This document shows, piece by piece, positions 53,852 through 64,000 of a stretch of 64,000 nucleotides of DNA; within the stretch, counting starts at the first letter, position 1, and each line of letters begins with the position of its first letter. The notes beneath the pieces were generated by a model. That model worked only from the letters and a program-made list of their open reading frames with translations. It had not been told where the DNA came from and did no database searches. Source of the stretch: Flavobacteriaceae bacterium (lineage in GTDB: Bacteria > Bacteroidota > Bacteroidia > Flavobacteriales > Flavobacteriaceae); the NCBI GenBank assembly GCA_014075215.1, contig CP046177.1, positions 1,674,501-1,738,500 on the forward strand, read 5' to 3'. The translations under genes and the position numbers were made by a program.

Positions 53852-55165
53852 ATGCGTACGAAATCAGTAAAAAAGAATAAAATTAATGTAGTTACTCTGG
53901 GTTGTTCTAAGAATATTTATGATTCTGAGGTATTGATGGGGCAGTTACAAGCAAGTGGAAAAGAAGTTGTACATGAAGATGAGTATGATGATGGAAATAT
54001 TGTGGTGATCAATACTTGTGGCTTTATAGGAAAAGCAAAAGAAGAATCTGTAGACACTATTTTGCATTATATAGAAAAAAAAGAAGCAGGAGAAGTAGAT
54101 AAGATATATGTAACAGGTTGCCTGAGCGAGTGCTATAAACCTGATTTGGAAAAAGAAATCTCCGAAGTAGATCAATATTTCGGCACACGTGATTTGCCTA
54201 ATCTGTTAAAAGTTCTGGAAGCGGATTATAAGCATGAATTAATAGGAGAGCGATTAACGACAACCCCGCCACATTATGTCTATTTAAAGATTGCAGAAGG
54301 TTGCGACCGCCCTTGTTCATTTTGCGCAATTCCGTTGATGAGGGGAAAGCACAGATCAACTCCAATAGAAGCTATTATTGCCGAAGCAACCCACCTGGCA
54401 AAAAAAGGAATCAAAGAAGTGATGCTCATTGCCCAGGATCTTACCTACTACGGATTGGACATTTATAAAAAGAGAGCATTAGGCGAGCTGTTGCAGGCAC
54501 TTGCAAAAGTAGAAGGTATTAAATGGATTCGCATGCATTATGCCTTTCCTACAGGATTTCCGATGGACGTACCGGAGGTGATGAAAAAAGAACCTCATGT
54601 ATGCAATTATATAGATATTCCGCTCCAACATATCAATACGGAAATTTTAAAATCCATGAAACGTGGAACCACGCATGAAAAAACAACCGAATTAATCCGT
54701 AAATTTCGAGAAACGGTTCCGGGGATAGCCATAAGAACTACACTGATTGTAGGCTATCCGGGCGAAACAGAAGCACATTTTCAGGAATTAAAAAACTGGG
54801 TAGAAGAGATGCGTTTTGAACGCCTGGGAGTTTTTGAATACTCACACGAAGAAAATACCGGAGCATATGCTCTAAAAGATGATGTTCCTGCAGATGTGAA
54901 ATTTCGGAGAGTAAATGAAATTATGGAATTGCAATCCCGGATTTCCTGGGAGATCAATCAGAAAAAACTTGGAAAAACCTATGCTTGTTTATTCGACAGA
55001 AAAGAAGGGAATTATTTTTACGGACGTACGGAATTTGACTCCCCCGACGTGGATAACGACGTTTTGGTAGATACCGGAAAATACAATATTAAAATCGGTG
55101 AATTTGCAAACATTAAAATTTACGAAGCCGGTGATTTTGATTTGTATGGAGTACCTGTACTATAG
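53852..55165 (+). CDS. rimO: Ribosomal protein S12 methylthiotransferase
   Basis: 437 aa. An N-terminal MTTase domain has the first cluster cysteines in VTLGCSKNIYDSE, INTCGF and VTGCLSE. A radical SAM domain carries GCDRPCSFCAIPLMRGKHRS near residue 150, and a C-terminal TRAM domain ends GDFDLYGVPVL. It adds a methylthio group to an Asp of ribosomal protein S12. The SxxPxE and TRAM features favour RimO over MiaB. The start gives a short basic leader, MRTKSVKKNK. Confidence 0.95.
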   Translation: MRTKSVKKNKINVVTLGCSKNIYDSEVLMGQLQASGKEVVHEDEYDDGNIVVINTCGFIGKAKEESVDTILHYIEKKEAGEVDKIYVTGCLSECYKPDLEKEISEVDQYFGTRDLPNLLKVLEADYKHELIGERLTTTPPHYVYLKIAEGCDRPCSFCAIPLMRGKHRSTPIEAIIAEATHLAKKGIKEVMLIAQDLTYYGLDIYKKRALGELLQALAKVEGIKWIRMHYAFPTGFPMDVPEVMKKEPHVCNYIDIPLQHINTEILKSMKRGTTHEKTTELIRKFRETVPGIAIRTTLIVGYPGETEAHFQELKNWVEEMRFERLGVFEYSHEENTGAYALKDDVPADVKFRRVNEIMELQSRISWEINQKKLGKTYACLFDRKEGNYFYGRTEFDSPDVDNDVLVDTGKYNIKIGEFANIKIYEAGDFDLYGVPVL

Positions 55166-55200
55166 TTTGAAAATATTCTCGGTAAAATACAGATGATAGC

Positions 55201-57696
55201 TTATCGTTTTATGATAGCTGAATTTCTAAAAAAAACAGCATTTACAAAAAACAGTTTTCCATTCTCCCAAAAAGATCTGAATAAAGGATTATCTACCATA
55301 TAAATAATACTACCGCTACCTGCTTTTTCTTCGCCAATCAGTAAAGATTCGGGGATATTTTCTAACGCTTTTTTACCGGCATATCCGGAAATATGTTTGG
55401 CATCTTTTGTAAAATAAGCCACATTACCTCCATTTTTCAGATATTCGTAAGAACGGTTTCCCAGTTTTAAAGAAAAGTAAGAACCATCATATCCAAAAGC
55501 CAGAGGATGTGTAGCATCTACTTTGCTTCTAAAAATGGCACCTGTAATAAAATTTTCAGTACTTTTTCTTTTCAAGGAATCATAGGGTGTTAGGTTTGCC
55601 TCTGTTTTTTTCTTTTTATCCTCTTTTGCCTTCTCTGTTTTTATGGCAAACATGTTCTTATCCGCAAAATTTCGTATGGCATTGCCAATGACAATTACTG
55701 TTCCTCCGGACTGAGAAAAAAGTTTCACCTTTTCCAAACCTCTTTTGTCTAGTATGTTTTTATAATGCCCTTCAGGAATAATGAGCACATCATAATCGGT
55801 TAGATTTACCCCATTAAAGTAATCGGTATCCAATATCGTTAAAGGATATTTTAGTTGCGTTTCGAAAAAGTGCCAAAGTTCACCAAAGTTAAGAGAAGAA
55901 ACTCCCTTACCGGATAAAATAGCTACTTTTTGTTTGTTAATCGGTTTTACGCTATAGGAACCAAAATCAGCTCCCTTACTTACAAAACCTGTTTGCACCG
56001 GTATTATTTTTCGCTCTAATCGGTTAGCAATATTCACTAACTGTCTGTCAAAATCCGGGTTATTTTTATGATCGTTTCTCAGCATAATCAAAGTTCCCTC
56101 ACCATAGAAATTCTCTTCCAATGAAAACGCTTTCTCTGCATAACGAACCCGGATATCAGCATTCAGCATAGCCGCCAAAAAAGTAGCATCCTCTAGACTG
56201 TTCCACTTTGCCAGGTATGCATATGCAGACGTATTTACAAGATTATCAGAGAAACGAGGAGCTTCTTTTTTACCGGAAACTACTTTTGTTTTTGAAGCGA
56301 CGGCCTTAAAACCATGAGCATAAGGAATAGACCAGGCAGTATTATCATAGGTCAACGAATCTGACAATTTTGTTGCGGGTTCAAACAATACTTTGACCAT
56401 TTTTCCTTTTGGCTGGTCCGTGTGGATGACCATATCGCGTTCGGTAACAGGCATTTTGCTTTCCTTCCCGGTACTGTAGTGATAGCCTTTTACTTGTCCT
56501 TTTTTAGCAAACTCATACCTTATTTCGTGTATATCTAATAATTTTTTTAAGCGATTTATTTTGTCTTGATTTTCGTTTTTTAAGACATAACTTTTATAAA
56601 TGAGGATTTTATTGTCAAAGAATTTTTTGAATTCCGTATTTAATTTGGTTGCATTTTTAGAAGCCATTTCTATAGTAGATAAACCGGTTGTTTTATGATG
56701 TAAAACGCGGTCTGTCAGCGTGAGTTCGTACCCGTGATCCGTATCAACGCCCAATCCGGCCATTCCGTGCCCCGCCTGTTCATAGGTCATTCCAATAGCA
56801 CCCATAAATGTAGGGTACGTATCTCCGTAGCTCGGATATAACAGGTCAAAACTCTCTTTTGTAAAATATAACCAACCGTTTTTGTCAAAATATGCTGCGT
56901 GATTTTTCCCGATTTGTGTTTGAAAATCACGTTGCCAATCAGATATAATTTCGTGAAAAGGTTCGGCAGCAGGAGCAAAATAATATGGATTATTGATATA
57001 CTGTTCATGAAAATCTACGTGAATATGCGGCATCCATTTATTATAAATGCGCAACCGCTGTACAGATTCTACCTGGGTAGCCCAAACCCAGTCCCTGTTT
57101 AGATCAAACAAATAATGATTAACCCTTCCTCCCGGCCAGGGTTCATGGTGTTCTTTTGCATCCTGAGCGGAGTTATAAGGTGTGCTTTTTACCTGACGAA
57201 ACCAATTTACATACCGGTCACGCCCATCCGGATTCATACACGGATCTATCATCACTAATGTATTTTCCAGATACGCTTGTTTTTGAGTCAGCAGCTCATA
57301 TAAAGTTTGCATAGCAGCTTCCGTACTCGAAGCTTCATTGCCGTGTACATTATAACTCAACCAAACAATGGCAATATTATTTTCTTTATGAGCGGTGTTT
57401 TTGATACCCGTTTGAGTGAGATGGGAAAGCCTGATATTTTCCAGGTTTTCCATATTTTTTTTTGAGGAAATATAACTTACATATAATGGGCGTCCTTCAT
57501 TAGATACTCCGTATTTTTCCAATTGTACGTTGGGTAATGTAGTACTTACATATTTGAAATACTCAACCACTTTATGGTGCCTGGTAAATTGTGTTCCTAT
57601 AGGATATCCTAAAAACGCTTCCGGAGACTTAATGGTTTGGGAAAATAACGTATTGCTAACTAATAAAAATGTAAGTAATACAATTCTGATATTCAT
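55201..57696 (-). CDS. M14-family zinc carboxypeptidase, exported
   Basis: 831 aa. Signal peptide MNIRIVLLTFLLVSNTLFSQ. Zinc ligands His118 and Glu121 in YNVHGNEASS, and a third His in HIHVDFHEQYIN. GRDRYVNW supplies the Arg/Asn substrate-binding residues. After the peptidase domain (to about residue 350) there is a long C-terminal region that includes a class-I-amidotransferase-like fold (LIIPEGHYKNIL, GGTVIVIGNA). It probably trims peptides outside the cytoplasm. Confidence 0.9.
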   Translation of the reverse strand: MNIRIVLLTFLLVSNTLFSQTIKSPEAFLGYPIGTQFTRHHKVVEYFKYVSTTLPNVQLEKYGVSNEGRPLYVSYISSKKNMENLENIRLSHLTQTGIKNTAHKENNIAIVWLSYNVHGNEASSTEAAMQTLYELLTQKQAYLENTLVMIDPCMNPDGRDRYVNWFRQVKSTPYNSAQDAKEHHEPWPGGRVNHYLFDLNRDWVWATQVESVQRLRIYNKWMPHIHVDFHEQYINNPYYFAPAAEPFHEIISDWQRDFQTQIGKNHAAYFDKNGWLYFTKESFDLLYPSYGDTYPTFMGAIGMTYEQAGHGMAGLGVDTDHGYELTLTDRVLHHKTTGLSTIEMASKNATKLNTEFKKFFDNKILIYKSYVLKNENQDKINRLKKLLDIHEIRYEFAKKGQVKGYHYSTGKESKMPVTERDMVIHTDQPKGKMVKVLFEPATKLSDSLTYDNTAWSIPYAHGFKAVASKTKVVSGKKEAPRFSDNLVNTSAYAYLAKWNSLEDATFLAAMLNADIRVRYAEKAFSLEENFYGEGTLIMLRNDHKNNPDFDRQLVNIANRLERKIIPVQTGFVSKGADFGSYSVKPINKQKVAILSGKGVSSLNFGELWHFFETQLKYPLTILDTDYFNGVNLTDYDVLIIPEGHYKNILDKRGLEKVKLFSQSGGTVIVIGNAIRNFADKNMFAIKTEKAKEDKKKKTEANLTPYDSLKRKSTENFITGAIFRSKVDATHPLAFGYDGSYFSLKLGNRSYEYLKNGGNVAYFTKDAKHISGYAGKKALENIPESLLIGEEKAGSGSIIYMVDNPLFRSFWENGKLFFVNAVFFRNSAIIKR

Positions 57697-58316
57697 ATAT
57701 AAAAATTTTGACGCTAGCCAAAAATAAGGATTTCTTATAGATTTTGAACGATATTACAAACGATATCACTTTGTTCTTGATGCTAATCAATAGAGGCTTT
57801 TTCAGCATTGATTTGGCAAAAACCCCATTTTCAAATAAAAAAGAAACCGTTTAATAGCTACAAGCTATATAATGTTAAATATTGCCTAACAAGGTATTGA
57901 CATTAAAAAAAAATCTACTTTTGTTAGAAGTAATTATGAAAAAAGAAGCAAAAAGCACTCTTTTTTCCACACATAAATAGTAATTAACCCTTGGCAAATT
58001 GCTAGTCTAAAAATTTACCTACTATGATAAATGTATTGTTGAGCGCTGCTCTTTTACTGGTTTATTTTTTATCAGTTGCATAGGCTCCGGAATGAAAGAA
58101 TATTGCCAAATAAAAATAGTATGAACCCTAAAAAGCTACACTATATGAGAAAAAGCGAAAAGTAAAAAAAGTACGTTTCAGGCGTACTTTTAGTACGGCT
58201 CGGCCGTACTGAAGTTTCAAAAAAAGCAAATAAGTTTGTCGTATTAGTTTATAAAAAATCAATATATGACAACCACTAAATCAACAAAATAGAAGTATCA
58301 CTTAAAACAAATCAAT
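57697..58316. other. Intergenic region with a mobile-repeat fragment and paired hairpins
   Basis: About 620 bp. A 30-bp fragment at 57793-57822 matches the left end of the 162-bp element (GAGGCTTTTTCAGCATTGAT, with TTGGCAAAA after it). At 58168-58210 two hairpins lie side by side: AAAGTACG/CGTACTTT and AGTACGGC/GCCGTACT. Tiny ORFs such as MINVLLSAALLLVYFLSVA near 58024 are noted but not supported as genes. Confidence 0.6.
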
Positions 58317-60747
58317 ATGAAAAACATATGTTTATCCTGTGCAATCGCTTTGCTATGCACACATCTTTTACAGACCCAATTGAATAGCAATAACGGCCTG
58401 CCCAATGTCATGCCTCCAAGCCCAACGGCTTTTGAGTTCTTAAAATATGGTGAGATTCCCGTTAGTAAATATACCGGAGTACCCAATATTTCAATTCCCA
58501 TATATACTATTGAAGCCAAGGGGTTGAACATTCCCATTCCAACGGTTTCCGCGTTAGTGAAGAAGCCGGGTGGACCGGTTTGGGATGGACCTTACAGGCA
58601 GGCGGGAGTATCGTACAAATCGTCAATGGCTTTGATGATTTTGGTCGCTATAAGAATAGAGATATCATCAATATCGATCAAATTGCAAACATTGCTTCGG
58701 GAGGGAGTAGCCCAACCGGGATTCTCAGTACATGCACCGGAACAAATATGCAGATTACTTCTGATGAGTTTAACATTCCTTTAAACATGCCTTCGAGCAG
58801 CCCGACACATGAAGACCCGAATGCGCTAATTCCGGTAGGGCTAATGGTAGGTGATAAAGATTATGAGCCGGATGTATTCAAATTCAATGCCCTGGGATAT
58901 TCGGGAACCTTTGTACTGGATTGGGCAACGGAAACCTATAGATGCTTAACGGATTCTAAAATTAAAATCAAAAAAATAGCAAACACTACGGACGAATTTG
59001 TCATCACCACTCCCGAAGGACATCATTTAGTCTTTGAACTCAAGGAAGAAACAACATTTTTAGATCAATCTTCTACTTCCTTTTCCTATGGAACCGGAAG
59101 CTTATCCACCTCCAGTAGATTGATCGGCGAAACCTCGTCAAGAGTATACAAGCTTACTCATATCTACACCAATCAAAATGACCATATCGAGTATTTCTAT
59201 ACCGTTACAAATCCGGTAGAAAATTTTTCGTCGGTATCCAAAAGTATTACCGATTATGAAGATCTGGGTCCCCACCCCTTAGTCAATCAAAATATATATC
59301 AAGGTTATAGTTCCGGGTTATCACCGTCCACCTCAACATCTTACTCCAGGACAGCACAATCTTTTTCTTACTTGAATAAGATTACATTTAATGCAGGAGT
59401 TGTATTGTTTACCTCATCAGACAGATTGGACAATGTCGGAGCAAAAAAACTTGACAAAATAGAAGTAAAATCCTCAGAGAGCAGTTCAAAGCTCATCAAA
59501 GCAGTTGATTTTAGTTATGACTATTTTATCGGACATACCAACGGCTCTTATTATTACGATACTAAAAGTACTAAAAGCAGTACGGAAAACACACATCGTT
59601 TAAAACTTACTTCCATCACCGAACCGGGAAAACCGGCTCATATATTTGAATACAATACCACTCCATTACCCCGAAAAACATCCACTGCCGTAGACTATTG
59701 GGGTTATTATAACGGACATTCAAATGCCGATACGTTTCCCAATATTTTCAGGTTTCACTATGATATTGCTACTCCTCATAACCTTTATTCATATTCTGCT
59801 AATAACAGGAGTTCAAGGGATACATATACCAAAGCAGGTATCCTGAAAAAGATCAGCTATCCTACAGGAGGCTATACCCGATTTTATTACGAATTAAATT
59901 CTTTTAATAATTATATAGTCCCCAATTATGAAGATACATCCAATACGGTATATACCGAAGGAAGAATATCTTACGGAGCCGGTCTGAGAATACAAAAAAT
60001 AGAAAACTACAATTTTGACCATACAAAAATCAGTCAAAAAAAATATACCTACCAGAGAGGTAAGCTAATGACACCGCTACACTTCTTTAATAAATCATAC
60101 ATACCACGCTGGGATTATATCATTGCTCGGAGTGCTCAAGGTTTCCTTGTCCAAAATTTAGGCAGAGGCTTTAGAAGGTCATTGAATTCAAACAGTATGA
60201 TGGCCCCTTCAACAAATGCTTCGGGAAATTTTGTAGGATATAACAGTGTTACAGAGCATTTGCTGGCCAACAATAGTCAAACCGTTACTATTGGAAAAAT
60301 AAAAGATGTGTATGAAAATCACAATGATGAAGGAATTTTTCCCATTACCCACAACAATCAATGGTACGTACATGGTAATTTAAATGAATTAAATCTACCC
60401 ACCAGGGAAGCCTCCTTAACAAGAAACGGTTCTTTACTGGAGCAGTATATGTATGACAAATATGATTCTCTTAAACAAAAAATCATCAATACCTATGCAA
60501 GTGCAATAAGGTATGATTGTGTAAATGGCTTTAAGTTTGGTCCGCAAATAAAAAAAGTAGGGTTCTCTCAAGAGTATACTACCGCTGTAGTAACCCATAT
60601 GATAGGCGCATATCCAATCAGAGGCATAGACAGTTATATGACAAGCAGGGAAACCATTCAATATATGCCCGGCAGAGTAATAGCTACCAAACAGCAGTAC
60701 AGTTATAACAGTTTGCAACAGCTAACAGAAAAGAAAACCACCACCTC
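58317..60747 (+). pseudogene. Rhs/YD-repeat surface protein, 5' part, frameshifted and then cut by IS110
   Basis: The first frame gives a signal peptide and FLKYGEIPVSKYTGVPNISI then KGLNIPI, the usual N-terminus of Bacteroidota Rhs/SpvB-like proteins. Near 58530-58540 the homologous sequence moves to another frame (HSNGFRVSEEAGWTGLGWTL). The SLSY residues normally between are absent, so a small deletion shifted the frame. The second frame runs to the IS110 edge at 60747, ending TEKKTTTS. The natural continuation is at 62080. No intact product can be made. Confidence 0.8.
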
Positions 60748-60797
60748 CGTATTCTATGATAAAAACAAGTAAAAGTTGAGATATTATTTTTACTAAT

Positions 60798-61793
60798 TTA
60801 TGCAGCAAATTTAAAAGTATCTACATAGGGTGTTTGTCGTTTGACAACGGCAAACACTCTTGCTATTAATTTGTTTCTAATAATGTTAACGGTACTCATT
60901 TTACTTTTGCCTTGTTTTATTCTTTTATGATAGTATAATTTCATTTCTGGGTTATGTTGTATAGCAGAAATAGCGCACATATTAATAATTGCTTTCAATT
61001 TTTTATTAGCCAAATGAGAGACTTTTGTACGTCCTTTAATACTAGTTCCAGATTGGTAAGGAAAAGGAGCAACACCACAATAAGAGGCAAACTTTCTCCA
61101 GTTTTCAAATTTTGAAAAATTGTCAGTAAACACAATCATCATTATAGCAGTTTGCATTCCTATACCTTTAACACTAGTAACAAGTTTATAGGTTTCTTTT
61201 AACATTATATTTTGGTCAATAATAGCTTGCATTTGAGTATTAATCTTGTGTATTTGTTTGGTTAGTTCTGCAATCATTTTTTGTTGAACGTCAAAGATTA
61301 TTTTATACTCTTTTGCTTTATAAATTCTTTTTTGTTCTTTCAAAGTAACTTTAAAACCAGCTCTTTGTTTGTTAAGTTTTGTCCTTAAAGATAAGAGACT
61401 TTTTAGTTGTAATATACTTCTTTTAGGTAGCTTACTGGGTTTAAGTTCTTCTTTTAATCGATACCCATATAGAGCAATGCGTTTGGCATCAATTTGGTCA
61501 TCCTTTCCACGAGCAATACCAATAGATCTTTTAATTTCTAAACCAGAAGCTATGAAAAAAGATAATTTTTGTTCAGTTAAAGACACAGATAATAAATGAG
61601 AGTACATTCCTGTATGTTCAAATACAAACATGGTTTCTTCTTTAGAGAAAGACGAATTTTTAAAACTCCACTTTAGCATTAATTTAAATCCAGATTTACT
61701 GTTCTCAAACTGTTGAACAATTTGTTTAGAATAGATACAAACATCAATTAATAATTTACTGACATCGATTCCGATAATTTCATTTGTTTTCAT
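60798..61793 (-). CDS. IS110-family transposase, copy 2
   Basis: 331 aa, identical in protein sequence to the transposase at 37197-38192, with the same DEDD motifs and Transposase_20 domain. Identity of a probably neutral sequence points to a very recent duplication. Either copy could have been the source. Confidence 0.93.
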   Translation of the reverse strand: MKTNEIIGIDVSKLLIDVCIYSKQIVQQFENSKSGFKLMLKWSFKNSSFSKEETMFVFEHTGMYSHLLSVSLTEQKLSFFIASGLEIKRSIGIARGKDDQIDAKRIALYGYRLKEELKPSKLPKRSILQLKSLLSLRTKLNKQRAGFKVTLKEQKRIYKAKEYKIIFDVQQKMIAELTKQIHKINTQMQAIIDQNIMLKETYKLVTSVKGIGMQTAIMMIVFTDNFSKFENWRKFASYCGVAPFPYQSGTSIKGRTKVSHLANKKLKAIINMCAISAIQHNPEMKLYYHKRIKQGKSKMSTVNIIRNKLIARVFAVVKRQTPYVDTFKFAA

Positions 61794-61818
61794 AATTTTG
61801 TAATTAGATATTAATAAT

Positions 61819-61958
61819 AGTTACTTAAACTAAGACCTTTAATAAGGGCAGAAACTGAAATTCTATATGGTTCTAAGTAACTTTTAAAAAGAACGGAGAC
61901 TAATACGGGGGATGGCTCTAAAAAGCTAGCTGGCCGCTAAAGTTCACTCCGTTCTTTT
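61819..61958 (-). ncRNA. Candidate IS110 bridge RNA, copy 2
   Basis: Reverse-complement counterpart of 37032-37171, with both closing stems kept (AAAAGAACGGAG/CTCCGTTCTTTT and AGTTACTTA/TAAGTAACT). Identical guide loops in the two copies agree with the shared target motif. Confidence 0.62.
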
Positions 61959-62079
61959 GTGTTTTTGGTTATCAACAAAATAAGAGTTATTAACAAAGAA
62001 AAAAAGAAGCAAAAAAAGAAATTTCATCATAACTATTATGTTTTTATTTTAAGTAATTATTTCTATTTGCTAATCTAAA

Positions 62080-62725
62080 GGAAGGAGATGAAGTTGTTGA
62101 AACATTCAAGTATCCTTTGGAACGCAATACTTCTATGCTGAGCTATAACATACTTACGCCGGTGTTGGAGGCCAAAACCACAAAAAACGATGTGGTCATT
62201 GGGCATACAAACCATCACTACTACTTTCGGAATATCTCCGGTGGTTTTGACCCCAATCAGCCATACCCGAGAATATATTCACCCTCATATACGGAAGACC
62301 ATATAGCAGACCAACAGGTCAACTTTACTCAATATGATGACAAAGGAAACCTGCTGGAGGCCTATGTAAAAGGCAGTAGTTTAAAAACCCGGTATATATG
62401 GGACTACCATAAAAAGTACCCCATAGCTAAAATTGCCGGTCAAGGCAATATCACCCCTGCTTCCGCACTGGTAACTGCTGCTGTAAATGCCTCTGAAAAC
62501 GGAGATTCGCAACATCTCAGAGATGCCTTACAGGCGATCAGAGATGCACTACCCCATGCGCAGGTAACTACCTATACATACGAAAATCTGGTAGGAATAA
62601 AAACCATTACAGACCCCAGAGGGTATACCACCTATTATGATTATGACGCACAAAACCGACTGGAGTTTATAAAAGATGCCTACGGTAAAATTCTAAGTAA
62701 AACAACCTATAACTATAAAAACTAG
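62080..62725 (+). pseudogene. Rhs/YD-repeat surface protein, 3' part
   Basis: Continues the gene cut at 60747, beginning EGDEVVETFKYPLERNTSM. It contains YD-type repeats such as YDDKGNLLEAYVKGS, DPRGYTTYYDYDAQNRLEFI and GKILSKTTYNYKN before a normal stop. The gene thus ended with YD repeats and no toxin tip. It is 5 bp from the next Rhs gene, so the two formed an operon. A TTG at 62117 is the only candidate start and there is no reason to think it is used. Confidence 0.8.
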
Positions 62726-62730
62726 CAGCT

Positions 62731-64000
62731 ATGACACATTTTTTTAATCATAAAACCATCATATTTGTGCTGTGCCTCTTGAGCATTGGCATCAACAACG
62801 CTCAGAAATGGGCTTTTGAATCCAAAGAAAAAAAAGCAGACATCCCTGTTATTACAGGCAAAGAAAGTGTACATCCAAATGACCGGATGACCTATGAAGT
62901 TATTTTTCCAAGAAGGCTGGAAGTAGGAGCCTTTGAATGGTCCGTAGATGCAGATGCCGGAAAACTTATAACATATACCAAATCTTCCGCAGTGATTCAA
63001 TGGCATAAAACCGGAGAGGCAAAAATCTACTATGATGTTTTGGAGTCTAGCAGCGGCAGAATGCAATCCGTATACCATGTGAACATCATCCGTACGGCAA
63101 TTCCCAATCCGCCACCTCCACCGACCATTCTAAGTCAAAACTGTACCCGGGCGGTGCTGCAAAAAACAGGTACCATTCCTCAGGGAGAAATGTGGTATTG
63201 GCAGGGAACCAACAAATACGGAACCGATACTTCGCTTCCTGCAACCGACCCCTATACCGTAACAACATCCGGAACCTACCGTATAAGAGCAAGAAATACG
63301 GCAACCGGTAGCTGGAGCCTAAGAGGAAGCTCGGTAAGCGTTACCCTGAGCACTATTGGCGGCCCCACCTGGTATGCCGATTCGGATGAAGACGGCTTAG
63401 GAGACCCCGGTAATACAATCGTACAGTGTACGCAGCCCGAAGGCTATGTTTCCGATGATTCCGACCGGTGCCCCTATACAAACGGAAATGGCAGTACCAC
63501 CGGATGCCCGCCGGGAGTTGAGTTTAGTAATATGAACTATATATATACCATCACCCCTCAAAAAGAAGTAAGCGATATTTCCCAGATTACGAAAAAAAAA
63601 GATGCTGTTAAGCAGGTGGTCTATTTTGACGGCTTAGGACGCCCCATACAAAATATTGCCGTCAACCAAAGTGCTTCGAGCAATAGCATCATCACACATA
63701 TTGATTACGATGCATTTGGCAGGCAATCAAAAGAATACCTGCCATATGACGCCGGCGACGACCTTAGCTTTTACGATGTCAACAGCAAGGTAAAAACAGA
63801 AGCGTTTTACAATATTGCCGCATATCAGAACACTACAAACCCTTATTCTAAAAAGTCTTTTGACGATTCTCCGCTCAACAGGGTATTAAAACAAGCCGCT
63901 CCGGGAAATGACTGGGCCATGGAAAGCGGGCATGAAATACGTTTTGATTATTACTTAAACATGGCTGACGAAGTACGCTTATATACCGTTTCTCTGGATA
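62731..64000 (+). CDS. DUF6443-type Rhs-family surface protein (3' end outside window)
   Basis: Open for 423 codons to the window end. Signal peptide MTHFFNHKTIIFVLCLLSIGINNAQ, then Ig/PKD-like beta domains (about residues 35-215), a calcium-type DSDEDGLGDPG repeat (about 215), and the DUF6443-like block: YIYTITPQKEVSDISQI, VYFDGLGRPIQNIAV and DYDAFGRQSKEYLPY. In this family the YD-repeat shell follows, and often a variable toxin domain at the C-terminus, which would lie beyond the window. No frameshift is seen in the visible part. Confidence 0.88.
   Translation, partial: MTHFFNHKTIIFVLCLLSIGINNAQKWAFESKEKKADIPVITGKESVHPNDRMTYEVIFPRRLEVGAFEWSVDADAGKLITYTKSSAVIQWHKTGEAKIYYDVLESSSGRMQSVYHVNIIRTAIPNPPPPPTILSQNCTRAVLQKTGTIPQGEMWYWQGTNKYGTDTSLPATDPYTVTTSGTYRIRARNTATGSWSLRGSSVSVTLSTIGGPTWYADSDEDGLGDPGNTIVQCTQPEGYVSDDSDRCPYTNGNGSTTGCPPGVEFSNMNYIYTITPQKEVSDISQITKKKDAVKQVVYFDGLGRPIQNIAVNQSASSNSIITHIDYDAFGRQSKEYLPYDAGDDLSFYDVNSKVKTEAFYNIAAYQNTTNPYSKKSFDDSPLNRVLKQAAPGNDWAMESGHEIRFDYYLNMADEVRLYTVSLD

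Larger units (their letters stand above)
60748..62079 (-). mobile_element. IS110-family insertion sequence, copy 2 (1,332 bp, reverse)
   Basis: Same length and order as 36911-38242, in opposite orientation. Flanks in the element's orientation: CCTTCC on the left and GAGGTGG on the right, like copy 1. No target duplication; removing it joins TTTS to EGDEVVETFKYPLERN in frame in the Rhs gene. Confidence 0.9.

Noticed and set aside
1..64000. CRISPR arrays, prophage, conjugation or rRNA genes
   Set aside because: No regularly spaced repeats, phage structural genes, relaxase or rRNA sequence were found on reading both strands.

Overview
The window is AT-rich DNA from a member of the Bacteroidota, most likely a marine flavobacterium (class Flavobacteriia). 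Evidence: a SusC/SusD outer-membrane uptake pair, a type IX secretion C-terminal sorting domain, an LpxC/FabZ fusion, CarB without its C-terminal regulatory domain, a conserved lpxD-lpxC/fabZ-lpxA-efp-sucD block, and a TTTG-N19-TAnnTTTG promoter in front of rpmH. The species cannot be fixed from the sequence alone.

Layout. 0-12.1 kb: a sugar utilisation locus with SusD (cut by the window start), SusC, a LacI-type regulator, a GH65 glycosidase, a GH32 beta-fructosidase lipoprotein, an MFS sugar porter and a PfkB fructokinase. Matching operator palindromes precede susC and the GH65 operon, so one LacI protein probably controls uptake, hydrolysis and phosphorylation of a sucrose- or fructan-related glycan. 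12.1-14.3 kb: a decayed IS3-family element beside a remnant of a type I methylase/specificity fusion. 14.5-29.4 kb: mostly housekeeping genes (SPFH protein, fabG, M16 peptidase, sucD, two lpxD paralogues, efp, lpxA, lpxC/fabZ, HD phosphohydrolase). 30-32.7 kb: a GH19 lysozyme-like lipoprotein followed by two small exported proteins. 32.8-36.8 kb: rpmH, carB and an ankyrin protein. 36.7-38.9 kb: a DOMON/type IX secreted protein gene split by an IS110-family element. 39-47.2 kb: glmU-like, rpe, tRNA-Arg, yqeY-like, retropepsin-like, tatD, ogt and a large beta-barrel protein. 47.2-50.6 kb: a module of small lipoproteins, a cysteine-rich halocin-C8-like peptide and a cupin protein, with duplicated leader regions and a repeated GTGGCATAAC motif. 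51-57.7 kb: FucP-like transporter with glycosylasparaginase, rimO and an M14 carboxypeptidase. 58.3-64 kb: an Rhs/YD-repeat gene broken by a frameshift and by a second IS110 copy, followed by an open DUF6443-type Rhs gene that runs off the window.

Mobile DNA. A roughly 162-bp element with GAGACCTTTGC terminal repeats is present in four copies plus one fragment. Three copies have perfect 5-bp target duplications, and all four lie in promoter or 5' regions. Two 1,332-bp IS110-family copies in opposite orientation carry identical transposase proteins and a structured noncoding left end that is a good bridge-RNA candidate. Both insert without a target duplication at sites sharing CCTTCC|G, and deleting either restores the host reading frame.

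The best candidates for something undescribed are the cysteine-rich peptide module at 47.2-50.6 kb, the 162-bp element family, and the IS110 element with its putative bridge RNA and target motif.
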